Assembly (NCBI RefSeq): GCF_000003605.2
Contig: NW_003107587.1
Location: 95,106-115,982, forward strand
Origin: Saccoglossus kowalevskii
Lineage: Eukaryota; Hemichordata; Enteropneusta; Harrimaniidae
Reading direction: 5' to 3'
Length of the DNA: 20,877 nt
Position numbers and translations under genes: made by a program. Shown here piece by piece: positions 1-8,330 of this stretch (positions within the stretch are counted from its first letter, which is position 1; each line of letters opens with the position of its first letter). The notes under the pieces are model-generated. The model worked only from the letters and a program-made list of their open reading frames with translations, searched no databases and was not told the DNA's origin.

Positions 1-527
1 TTGCTATTTTCGTTGTCTGTTTGGTTATGTCGTCGAACCGCTTTCAAAAATATTGTTTATTCTTACACTGTTATGAGTACGATGAGTGAATCTGTATCAA
101 CAATATTGTAGTGCAATTCTTAGGATAGACGTGGCCATACCATGTCATCATGTGTACTGACATTCCATGTCATCAGTAGATGTGTACTGACATTCCATGT
201 CATCAGTAGATGTGTACTGACATTCCATGTCATCAGTAGACGTGTACTGACATTCCATGTCATCAGTAGACGTGTACTGACATTCCATGTCATCAGTAGA
301 TGTGTACTGAAATCATGTCATCAGTAGATGTGTACTGACATCCCATGTCATCAGTAGATGTGTAATGACATTCCATGTCATCAGTAGATGTGTACTGACA
401 TGCCACGCCATGACAAGCATGCAGTTTATATACTGTAACATTATATTACAACCATACGTACACGTATGTTGTATGAGTTGATTCTGTAACCCATATAATA
501 TATTAAGCAAATTTGTTGATTAATTAC
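1..527 (-). other. Region downstream of sulfatase exon 6 (probable intron 6)
   Basis: No exon is visible on either strand. The sequence begins immediately after a strong donor, so it is most likely the next intron of the sulfatase gene, with the terminal exon(s) left of base 1. Apart from the 30-bp minisatellite it is plain AT-rich DNA. Confidence 0.6.
145..407. repeat. 30-bp minisatellite, about 9 units
   Basis: Near-identical 30-bp units begin TCATCAGTAG and end ACATTCCATG. One unit (290-317) is 28 bp. Substitutions are few, so the array is young or homogenised. Because 30 is divisible by 3, a 61-aa plus-strand frame reads through it as repeated decapeptides, and a mirror frame exists on the other strand; neither looks like a protein. 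Each unit carries TGACAT-TCC-ATGTCA, a perfect inverted repeat with a 3-nt spacer. Confidence 0.95.
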
Positions 528-694
528 CTTGACTACCTGTAAGCAGTTTCCAATTGCCGAGTCGAAGAGCTGATTTAATTCTGACATCGAAATGTTCATT
601 GTCTAGCCATGGCTCTTCATAGTGGACATGTTTCACTTTTCTGTTTACGTTGAGGTTTATTAGTACATCGTTTCTTTCAGTCTGGCGGTTCTCA
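528..694 (-). CDS. Sulfatase exon 6: start of C-terminal domain, last exon visible
   Basis: Starts at TTCATCAG|T, which completes Ser357 and gives TISENRQTERNDVLINLN, matching the family block that follows the W-x-T-I-S segment. It ends in the highly conserved ALRLGNWKLLTGSQG at donor TCAAG|GTAATT in phase 1. The usual H-N-I-D tetrapeptide of ARSB relatives is replaced by I-N-L-N, and the loop before the ALRLGNWK strand is shorter than in vertebrate ARSB. No continuation is visible on the minus strand in 1-527, so the next exon is outside the window. Confidence 0.9.
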
Positions 695-3600
695 CTGATG
701 AAGATAATGAACAATAATTTACACACATAACAAATTTATTATTGAAATTTATACTACATATCAAACGCATTCGAAATACAAATGAGTTTACCGGGATTGA
801 ATGGCATCAGTCGCCCAGGCTATGTTGCTCTACAGTGAGACCACAGTCACTCTCCTAGTAGAGTGACTGTGGAGAGACACACCACTAATGTACAAGTTTC
901 ACTAAGTAACAGGGATTGTCTGTTGAATTGCCTTGTCGCCAGTAGGTGGTTAATTGTTCTGTGTGTGTATTGAGCTTGTATATTCGGTGACCCTACATTA
1001 GTAGTTTGTGTAACAATAAACTTCAGACATGAGCCGGAGTACAACATACAATATTTTCCAAATTGATGTACGAGAATGTTGGCGTTTATTTGTTTATTCG
1101 CCCGTGGTAACAAAAGTCAATTTGTCATCTTCCACAAATTAAATTAAATTAAATTTTTCATATTTCTTTGATGAAGACCTGAACTCGGTGGAAAATTACG
1201 CAAATCTTGTCAAAAATTTGAAAAGAACTGCATAAATTTATTCAAAATTTTGCACCAAAATATGGATGAGTGAAATATTTCAACAATTATCGCTGACCCA
1301 CATTGAAAACTGCCTTAATAGTAAATTAAGGAAGCTGTACCTGGTATTCTTAGAGTGGTTTATGTAGGAAATGAATTGAACAACTAAAAACAAAAGTGCA
1401 GTAAATAGATAAAGCTGCTCGGACCAATAAATACGATATGTAATAGATAATATTTGATAACTTTGGCGGGTCTCGTCGAGAAGAAAACCATATCCCCCTT
1501 TCGAACTAAAAACACAGGGAAAACTATTTAACTTATTTATTGTGCTTACCACGTAGTACGCGAATACTTGTTTTATTGTGGAATATTTTAATGATTTTAT
1601 TGTGTGGTTGTTTTTGCGTGTCAGTATTCTTGGTACTCGTTGATCTGCGCAACGGTCAAAGTCGCCACCTTTGTAAATATGAGACCCATGTATCTCGCGC
1701 ATGCGTGGTGCGACTACTACCGCCCTTTAACATTTTCTTATATGCTACGGAGCCATTGCCTGAAACGTTTAGCTGTTACGAATACTAGTAGTTACTAAAA
1801 CAGCGATTACTTAATATTGTATATTTTATACACCTGTAACAAAGTAGACGAGTCCATTTTTAAACATGCATATGACGTCACTCACGCACATGCTTACCTT
1901 ATAGTATTCCACTGATTAACGCCGTCTAATGTCATTGATTTAATGACGTCACTATAAACACCAGCCACATGTAACATTGTAGGAAACCAGTCAGTCACGT
2001 GCATGAGTTGGTGATTCGATGTTCCTCTCACGTGGTCAGCAAGAAAAGGACTTGTAACGAATGCTACACCCCTTACGCCACCTTCCCAGAGCGATGCTTT
2101 TGAACCTTTGAGGGGCCAGTTGTTTCCACTTATCTTAGCTCCGCCATTGTCTGACAACAAATCAGAATATTCATATAGTCACCATTCGTTAGAATTGCAT
2201 TTTAAAATTTGAATAAAAATTCTCTAAATATTGCTAAAAGTAGTCAGTGTATTTATTATAGGTGTTGCATGTATGTTTAAATTAAAAACGAAATTTGATA
2301 CTATATCCGTATAACTCTTTGAGCGCCAAAGTCAACTTCAGTCGCCATTATTTATAGTCTTCTCTTTTCCACATAAAATGTTGACGACAATTTTTAAATG
2401 GTTTGATCAAAAATTAAAAGCATTGTCTTATTTAGTCTGTTCACTTCAAAAGTAAGACTAAATTCGGTGAAAATTACAGAAAATGTGAACAGATTTTCAC
2501 CAATTTGAGCGGGAACACTTACCCGTTGACACTATCAAAACAGTGTTGTTCCATAGGCCGGCTTCTCTCAATTGGTCCACGACGTTACCAATCGCATCAT
2601 CCATACATGTAACCATGGCAGCATACACACGTCTGTCTGGATCTTCTATATTAGAGTACATGTCAATGTATTTGCGTGGTGCTTGTAGGGGTAAATGGGC
2701 AGCTTGGAAAGCTAAGTACATAAACATCGGCTGAAATGAAAATATATATATATATTTGCATATGTTTTATAATATATTTTATTTATAATATTAGTAGGCA
2801 ATTACTGATGTCCTGTTATTATCTGTGAATATGTATAATCAAAGAGTAACACCGTCTTGAAAATATTAATTTAAAAGAACAAGAAGTCTTGTTTCTGGAA
2901 TGAAACGTTCCTGGACGTTCAGATATATCCAAGCAAGTATGTTCGCACACTAAGTTTTTCAGTGTATTTTAGTTCCTGTATCTCAATAACTTATCATTTT
3001 ATTTAAGTAACAATTGATGATATTGATGATACAGTTCTTATTTAAGGTGGAGCCAGACCATGAATATTTAAAAACATTCGTGCGCACAAGATATCGCCAG
3101 TACATGTGTAGCAAATATCGCAAATTTCATAATTTTATTGTGTAATTGTATTTTATTTCAATTTATTTATTTAATTACAAAATATCTATACATATCTGCA
3201 TATTTTTAAATGAGAAAAAAAACCATGATTTACTAGAAATGCTGAAATCATTGACTCATTGAAACATAACTAGATTAGCGACCATCACGGTGAAGGCCGA
3301 AACTCCCAGAAAACTGTACTCTGGGATATTGTAAACTGAGAACGGACTTCTCAAGGTAGAGTGAACCAGGTGAGTATTGGTCACCAAATCCAGGAAGAGA
3401 ATAACGCACTGGAGAGGAGCACTTGTAACTAAAGATGTTTATTGCTCAACTGCTAGGCCTGGAACTGAGCCCAGGTACTCAGGAGATGTTCCATACAATG
3501 TATCAATATCATTATACAAATAACTAAACTTCATATAGCCTCAAATCATTACATTTATAAAAATGTAAAAAATGGGAATGGCAGTTTAAACAAAAAACAA

Positions 3601-5493
3601 TAGAACTTCACACAAAAATTAAAACAAAGCCAGAATAAAAATTGAACATTGGAAACTAAAACTAAAACATTTTTAGCTCGACACCAATTTACATCCGCAG
3701 GCTAATGTTGATTTGACATCGTATTAACGTGTTGGCAGTAAGTAATATTTAATTATGCAGCTTGTGTATTCAAGTGTCAGAAGTAATCGAAATATTTATG
3801 TATTTACCTTGCTGGCATCATGATTTCTTATAACATTCGTTGCCTCTCTTGCATAAAGATCTGTGGAGTAATGTCCCTGGTATTCCTGTGCAATACTGAT
3901 ATTGTTTCTGTATAATTCCCACCAGTGCGTGTTCTTGTGTGTATAGTGATCTGCACAACCTCCAATGATGCCTTAAAATGTATTTAACATTCATCTTAGC
4001 TTGACAGTGGGATATGTAACATATTGTCAAAACAACGTGTAATTTTAAAAACAGTGTAAAAGTATCGTATCGAATCACAACACAGCGCTTCGCTTCATTT
4101 CACAGCGCAACGTATCGCATCACTTCACAACAACACAACGCAACACACCGCATCGCATCACATCACATCACATCGCTTCGCTTCACCTCACTTAATTTCA
4201 CAGCCGTAACGCATCGCATCACTTCACTTCACTTCACAACAACACAACGTAACACACCGAATCGCATCACATCGCTTCGCCGCTTCACCTCACTTAATTT
4301 CTCAGCCGTAACGCATCGCATCGCACCACATCGCATCACTTCACTTCAAACATCACAACGCAACGCATCGCATCATATCTCACATTGCATCACTTCACTT
4401 CACAACAACACACCGCATCGCATCACATCACATCAAATGCACCGCATCACATCCCGTGACCATATCACACCAAACGTGAGGATATAGACTTCACGTATGC
4501 AAGAAGTGTTTCACAATGTGATCAACTATGTTGTATTTCACCCATTAACATTGCGATAAAGACTTTCCGTTTCAAATTCTTTCGTTTTTATGCAAGTAAA
4601 ATTCAAGACAAATAAAATTATGAAAATTATTCATGGGTGCACAGTGAGTATATTTCGTTATGAATTATTCTTAATATACATTTCATGTTAAACAGTGAGT
4701 TTAACATAACAAGTCTCAATGAATTCTCTGAGTATAACATGTTGTGTTTAGAGCTTCCACGGGAAGAACATTTGCAATATAATATGTACACACTTACCAA
4801 AGAACGTATCAAATCCCCGATTATTGGGAAGACAAGCTTTTTTGTAGTAACCAACGTGCCATTTACCGATGGCGTGAGTGCTGTAATTTTTCAATTTGAG
4901 CTCTTGTGCAATCGTTGCTTCATTGACGGGTAAACACTTTCTCTCGAATGGCATGATTATTCCACCTTCCATCCCCAGATGAATCTGTTTTGGATCAAGT
5001 TGAACAGATATATTGTGATAATTGGCATCTATTCATTCATCAGCTTATTTGATTAGACACAAATAAATCCAAACTTATAATTCAAAATACGATTAGAAAG
5101 GTTAAAATTAGTGCAGCATTGCAATTCATCATCGATTCTGACGTTGTTTCTATTGTAAAAAGTTCATTGGAATCTGTGTCTTGGTGGTCATGCGATAAAC
5201 GTGTTTTTTTTTAGCATCGAAGTAAAAAACCTTACCATGTGCTTGCCAGTTAGAAACATTCCTCTGCTTGGACTGCATAAGTGAGCAACATAATAATTCT
5301 CTAACTTGGTTCCTTCTTTGGCAAGTGTGTCCATGTGTGGAGTAGATATTGACGAACCATGGTAACCAACATCGTTCCAACCAACATCATCGATCATGAT
5401 AAAAACTATATTTGGAGGGTTGTTGTTATTATGGCAACAGACACATGCCCAACATGTGACGAAAATTGCCACTAAATTTGAAGCAGGCCACAT
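528..5493 (-). CDS. Arylsulfatase B-like secreted/lysosomal sulfatase, six exons, C-terminus beyond left edge
   Basis: Six minus-strand exons (5236-5493, 4798-4984, 3808-3971, 2523-2730, 1898-2150, 528-694) join through GT-AG introns with matching phases into 412 complete codons. The family hydrolyses sulfate esters, and ARSB-type members act on N-acetylgalactosamine-4-sulfate of glycosaminoglycans; the substrate here is inferred. Residues 1-20 form a hydrophobic signal peptide. Visible active-site residues are D35-D36, the formylglycine Cys73 in CSPSR, K127 and H129 in GKWH, H215, D273-N274 and K290, so the enzyme looks intact. Sequons occur at N119, N172 and N264. The Met at 5493 is preferred over one at 5547: it has A at -3, starts the signal peptide directly, and lies about 70 nt below the expected start site of the TATA promoter. 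Exon 6 ends in phase 1 at a good donor, and typical family length (500-530 residues) implies about 100 more residues off the left edge. ARSB, ARSI and ARSJ cannot be separated from this part. Confidence 0.93.
841..872. repeat. Perfect palindromic hairpin, 13-bp stem
   Basis: CCACAGTCACTCT is followed by a 6-nt CCTAGT spacer and its exact reverse complement. The ends and layout match the hairpin at 11387-11417 (CACAGTC..CTCT / AGAG..GACTGTG), so the two probably belong to one family of short palindromic insertions. As RNA it would fold stably on either strand. Confidence 0.85.
1690..1730 (-). mobile_element. Relic terminal inverted repeat of the 10.9-kb MITE family
   Basis: Read on the minus strand from 1730, the sequence starts TTAAAGGGCGGTAGTAGTCG and continues to GCATGCGCGAGAT. 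This matches the element end at 10905 (TTAAAGCGGTAGGGTCGTCA) and the inward-read end at 11108, including the GCATGCGC(T/G)..AGAT part, with small gaps. No partner end is visible at lower coordinates, so this looks like a truncated, decayed copy. Confidence 0.5.
1898..2150 (-). CDS. Sulfatase exon 5: DNGG and LWEGGVRG
   Basis: Completes Asp273 and encodes residues 274-356 plus two bases of Ser357. NGG, the NNWPLKGSK segment with the catalytic Lys290, SLWEGGVRGVAFV, the HVTDWFPTMLHVAGV block and LDGVNQWNTI follow the order found in ARSB relatives. The acceptor is TTGTTGTCAG|AC and the donor is ATAAG|GTAAGC. Frame and spacing fit the family without indels near the active site. Confidence 0.94.
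2151..2522 (-). other. Sulfatase intron 4
   Basis: A 372-nt AT-rich intron with donor GTAAGT and acceptor TTGTTGTCAG. No repeat, RNA gene or second gene is visible in it. Confidence 0.9.
2523..2730 (-). CDS. Sulfatase exon 4: substrate-pocket His and core helix
   Basis: Encodes residues 204-272 and the first base of Asp273. It opens with PMFMYLAFQAAHLPLQAP, where H215 corresponds to the conserved active-site His of the family. YAAMVTCMDDAIGNV is the conserved helix, and GLWNNTVLIVST leads into the DNGG motif that is split by the next intron. The acceptor is TTTTCATTTCAG|CCG and the donor ACGG|GTAAGT, both strong. A sequon lies at N264. Confidence 0.94.
2731..3807 (-). other. Sulfatase intron 3, with (AT)n and possible LTR debris
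   Basis: A 1077-nt intron. An (AT)7 run lies next to the acceptor at 2742-2755. The less AT-rich stretch 3270-3500 differs from its surroundings and, read on the minus strand, contains AATAAA (3443-3438) followed by a GC-richer tail, as in the R-U5 part of a retrotransposon LTR. No matching second copy or coding remnant is visible, so that identity is tentative. Confidence 0.7.
3808..3971 (-). CDS. Sulfatase exon 3: divergent middle segment
   Basis: This exon has no internal Met in its true frame, which continues from exon 2 (phase 1) and exits in phase 0. It encodes 54 complete residues starting IIGGCADHYTHKN and ending RNHDASK. DHYTH matches the D-Y-Y-(S/T)-H block of ARSB relatives, and GHYSTDLYAREA matches the Y-S-T-x-x-(Y/F)-(A/T)-x-(R/K)-A helix. 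The part between them (WWELYRNNISIAQEY) is short and poorly conserved, in a loop that varies between sulfatases. The acceptor TTTTAAG|GC is a little unusual in having A before AG. The donor is AGCAAG|GTAAAT. Confidence 0.88.
3972..4797 (-). other. Sulfatase intron 2
   Basis: An 826-nt intron with donor GTAAGTG. Its half nearest exon 3 is filled by a pentamer satellite (4064-4456), ending about 90 nt before the acceptor. The remaining 4457-4797 is AT-rich with no visible feature; open frames there overlap exon 2 on the opposite strand and are not coding. Confidence 0.88.
4064..4456. repeat. Degenerate CA-rich pentamer satellite with ~104-bp higher-order repeat
   Basis: The plus strand is built of pentamers such as CATCG, CATCA, CTTCA, CAACA and CAACG in continuous 5-nt phase. 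A longer unit of about 104 bp recurs, marked by CACTTAATTT followed by CAGCCGTAACGCATCGCATC at ~4200 and ~4303, so the pentamers have been amplified at two scales. It lies inside sulfatase intron 2; in the pre-mRNA it would be a G/U-rich tract. Confidence 0.9.
4798..4984 (-). CDS. Sulfatase exon 2: GKWH active-site segment
   Basis: Encodes residues 87-148 plus the first base of Gly149. The acceptor is CCAAAACAG|ATTCAT, chosen because it makes GKHM-IHLGMEGGIIMP line up without gaps with the conserved family segment G-R-Y-Q-I-x-T-G. It contains the second sulfatase signature GKWHVGYYKK (K127, H129), the CLPNNRGFDTFFG block and a sequon at N119. The donor is TTTG|GTAAGTG. The intron before it (4985-5235) is only 251 nt. 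Confidence 0.93.
5236..5493 (-). CDS. Sulfatase exon 1: signal peptide and formylglycine motif
   Basis: Encodes residues 1-86. A hydrophobic leader (about residues 1-20, ending in a Cys-rich stretch) is followed by Asn-rich HNNNNPPN, the first beta strand NIVFIMIDDVGWND with the calcium-binding Asp pair, and CSPSRGMFLTGK, the sulfatase signature whose Cys73 is converted to formylglycine in the ER. The exon ends in phase 0 at CACATG|GTAAGG. The same frame stays open upstream to a Met at 5547, which would add 18 residues ahead of the leader and has T at -3. Confidence 0.93.
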
Positions 5494-5587
5494 TGTTTCA
5501 CAAGTCTGGAATGACGAACTGTCGAGTGTACACGGACGTTTTATCATATATATTCTACAAAACTCGTATTATTGAATGAGTATCGGC

Positions 5588-5596
5588 TTTATATAT
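5588..5596 (-). promoter_or_regulatory. TATA box of the sulfatase gene
   Basis: The minus strand reads TATATAAAG, a full match to the TATAWAAR consensus. A start site about 30 nt downstream would fall near 5560, giving a 5' leader of about 65-70 nt before the Met at 5493. The alternative Met at 5547 would have a leader of only ~15 nt, which supports the shorter protein. Confidence 0.6.
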
Positions 5597-5597
5597 G

Positions 5598-6457
5598 CGT
5601 ATAAGCATGAATGTGACGCCCAAACCGGTAAGCTAATTGATCGTACTGGGCAGAATTTGACAGTATCTTTATAATCTTTATTGGAGCTCCGTGTACCATG
5701 TGTTAAATGTCAGATCAGAATGTTTAAGGTAGAGATGCAGTTTATTTGTGAATTTCAATCAAAAATTGTTTTTTTACGATTTTTATCTAAAGAACATTCT
5801 GTGAAAATTTGACCAATGAATTCTTATTGGAACATCGTTAAAATTGCTGGTTATTTTCTGGTTAAAAATATAAAAAACACTCACACCTGAGAATTACTGT
5901 AAAAAACATTTATTTTCACTGACATTTAATCTCACTACTTTGATGTTTTGAGAATATTCACTGTGTTTTAATTTCATGATTTTGTCAAGGAAATAATGAG
6001 TTTTATTGTTATTTTACATATATTTACATAGATTCGATTCAGTGGATTTTACTTATCAGCAAAACTACATGCATTTACAGTTGCCTGTTTTTATTGCGAT
6101 GTGATTTAATGAGATTGTCATATGCGCATAGGATTGCAAAATATGCCACCAGTTTACTTCTATGAAATACTGTTAGACATGCCTTTGGAGGCCTTGCATA
6201 TAGAATGCCAATATCGAACATAGTATTACTTGGCTTTGTTATGACATTGATACGTGACATAAAGTACTCCGCTGTTTAGCGCTGAAGTCTCGCATTGTTG
6301 GTGGGATTAACCTGCATACATATAAGTAAGAAAACGAACAATGCAAAAAAAAAAAAAAAAAACGGCAGACAAGTACAATGCAGTAAATAAAGGGATTACA
6401 GTTTGGACGACATTGATATTGACGTTACGCATGAATAAGCTTCAGAGCATGGTTGGA
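5598..6457. other. Upstream intergenic sequence
   Basis: AT-rich sequence upstream of the sulfatase promoter. No coding region is convincing. It includes an 18-nt poly(A) run at 6345-6362, which could be the tail of an old retroposon or a simple microsatellite; no SINE body or flanking duplication was recognised. Upstream enhancer elements of the sulfatase gene may lie here but none can be named. Confidence 0.6.
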
Positions 6458-6638
6458 CCTAGACTGGCCCAGCCGTGGTGATTTTCTTTTCAGTTGAATG
6501 ATGATAATAATAATAAAAAAATTGAAAAAAATAGTTTTGCGAAAGGTTACAGGGGATTACGCGTTAACACCTATATTTCGCTATTTTTTTTATTTAATTT
6601 TAAAAAGAAATAAATCGCCCAGACTGTGCCAGTCTAGG
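6458..6638. mobile_element. MITE, 181 bp, with TTGGA target-site duplication
   Basis: The ends are CCTAGACTGGC and its exact reverse complement GCCAGTCTAGG, and imperfect pairing continues inwards for about 30 bp (CAG..GTGATTT against the complement of AAATCGCCCAGACTG). The direct repeat TTGGA flanks both sides (6453-6457 and 6639-6643). The inside is AT-rich and cannot code for a transposase, so this is a non-autonomous element. The superfamily is not identified; a 5-bp duplication does not fit Tc1/mariner (TA) or piggyBac (TTAA). Confidence 0.78.
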
Positions 6639-6805
6639 TTGGATTTTAAATAAGTGAAACAACGCACACATTTGGTATTATGATCGCGGTAATGAATTTA
6701 TGCACGGGGAGCCATCAATTTAAAAAAATAATATTGGTAAATGTTTAATTTTGCCAGAAACACAGGCTTGGAAACTGATATATCTGAATTATCTGGACAT
6801 GAACT

Positions 6806-7190
6806 TATAAAGAGGGGGGCAAGGGGGTAGCTGGTACAGTTTTACGGGAAATAAAAAGGGCTTTTTACAATTTACAAGGAAAAAAGACGTTTTTACAGTT
6901 TCCAGTGAAAATTTAATTCTGCAGTGAATTGTGTCATCTAATCGTTTTACAGTTTCGAAAATGTAATTTCCCTGGATCATTCTTTACGACTTTTTTATTT
7001 GAATGTAAATTCTTGTACGTACCGAGAAAAATGACACATTTTTACAGTGTACGAAAAAACATTTGATTGACTACGTTGTACGTCTAGCCTGTGATTACAG
7101 AAATACGGAATTTATTTTTTCGATTTACGTTGTACGAAAAAAAAATATTGCAATTACGTTGAACGAAAATAACCCTTGTCCCCCTCTATA
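6806..7190. mobile_element. Probable non-autonomous element with GAGGGGGnCAAGGG inverted ends
   Basis: The left end reads TATAAAGAGGGGGGCAAGGG and the right end, on the minus strand, TATAGAGGGGGACAAGGG. Between them are internal subrepeats: TTTTTACAGTTT-like words on the left side (near 6838, 6890, 6945, 7040) and TACGTTGTACGAAAA-like words on the right (near 7048, 7075, 7127, 7155). There is no coding capacity. A TA duplication is possible but cannot be separated from the TATA termini. Confidence 0.45.
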
Positions 7191-8330
7191 AACACACATT
7201 GCATCGTACTGACGTCACACAACCAGGATGACACGCGACCCGTTTATAAAAACAGTCCTACGCAATAACTCCTACCTACGTCAGATTCAACCATGTTGAT
7301 AACTTTTAAGTCAAGCAATATGAATTCCGTGCATATAACGTACAAACGGTTATTCATAGATTGAAACAATATTTGAACAGCGATTTTCAAAACTCTGAAA
7401 TAAATTTGAAATACCACATGAACATTAGAGAAATAATAACTGCCATAATAAACTGTGTACGTATTCTACTGTTTTTGATCACACTATAAACACGACAGGA
7501 TTATTCCCAAATCTGGCCTGAAAAAGTTAATGCAAGTCTAGAAATAACAGTCACAATATACAAATTACGTCAATATAATGAACAGAAACAGCGAATATGA
7601 TTTTATTTTGAATAGTTTTGTAAGAGAGTGTTTATTTATAAAACGTTGACGCCGAGTGTGACGGACGCTCATACAATACACTATGAGCAAGATGCGAAGA
7701 GCTATAAATAACGCATTGAAATTCATAAATGCACTTCGCAACGTGCCACTCAGTATAAGTCCCGTCGCATCTTTGACTGTAATCCTCGCACAGTTGTTGA
7801 AAAGGATTATGTTGAACGTCACTCAGATTATATGAGAGTAATTGGAAGTGTCAAATTTACAAAAATGCACTCGGTCGATGAAAAGTATCACATAACTATG
7901 TAATTTAAATATTGTCCATGCTTCATACATTACGTAACCAGAATACTAATGTTAACCTGTAGTATTAATGCAATATGGCCACAGTAAGAAAATGTGAATA
8001 ACAAGTTATTTTTCCTACCTGTTATGTGTTCAAGCTATATGAAATGGTTCAGTCATCCTTTAAACCATTTTTTGTATGTGTATTTGTACTTCAAAGGGCT
8101 GATGTATTTTAGCGAATGACTTATCTTTGTTTTCATGATTATATTTTTGAGTTTATTAGCTATCTTTTAGCTTTTATCGGAATGGAAGCTTATTTTACCA
8201 AATGCTATAAGTCATGACACATTTAAGTCAACATTGGGAATGCAATACCAACAGCAGTTACACAGTACCCGAAACAACGACGGATCATTGTTTAAATACT
8301 TATTTGACAAACTATTCGATATATTGATAT
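7191..8330. other. Gene-free AT-rich stretch
   Basis: No recognised gene. The segment 7630-7835 is richer in CpG than its surroundings and open on both strands: a 50-codon plus-strand frame from ATG 7683 to TGA 7833-7835, and an 85-codon minus-strand frame over the same bases. Neither gives a known domain, so coding is not claimed. The rest holds no visible repeat or RNA gene. Confidence 0.5.

Larger units (their letters stand above)
695..1897 (-). other. Sulfatase intron 5
   Basis: AT-rich intron of 1203 nt with GTAAGC donor and CATCAG acceptor. It holds a perfect 13-bp-stem hairpin (841-872), a short (AAATT)n run at 1136-1157, and a relic end of a TTAA-bounded transposon (1690-1730). A 140-aa minus-strand open frame at 1280-1702 starts inside that relic, has no recognisable domain, and is taken as chance. 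Confidence 0.85.

Noticed and set aside
145-407. CRISPR array
   Set aside because: Units are direct, contiguous repeats with no unique spacers, in a spliced eukaryotic gene context. The same holds for the arrays at 15492-18112 and 19265-20350.
142-510. 61- and 65-codon frames with repeated decapeptides
   Set aside because: Translation of a 30-bp minisatellite whose length is a multiple of three; no start context or domain.
1280-1702. 140-codon minus-strand frame
   Set aside because: Lies in sulfatase intron 5, begins inside a relic transposon end, has no recognised domain, and the flanking exons splice cleanly across it.
3818-4078. 86-codon minus-strand frame overlapping sulfatase exon 3
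   Set aside because: Wrong frame; the frame that continues from exon 2 and into exon 4 gives the conserved sulfatase sequence.
6345-6362. Poly(A) run as a SINE or processed pseudogene tail
   Set aside because: No retroposon body, coding remnant or flanking target-site duplication could be recognised next to it.
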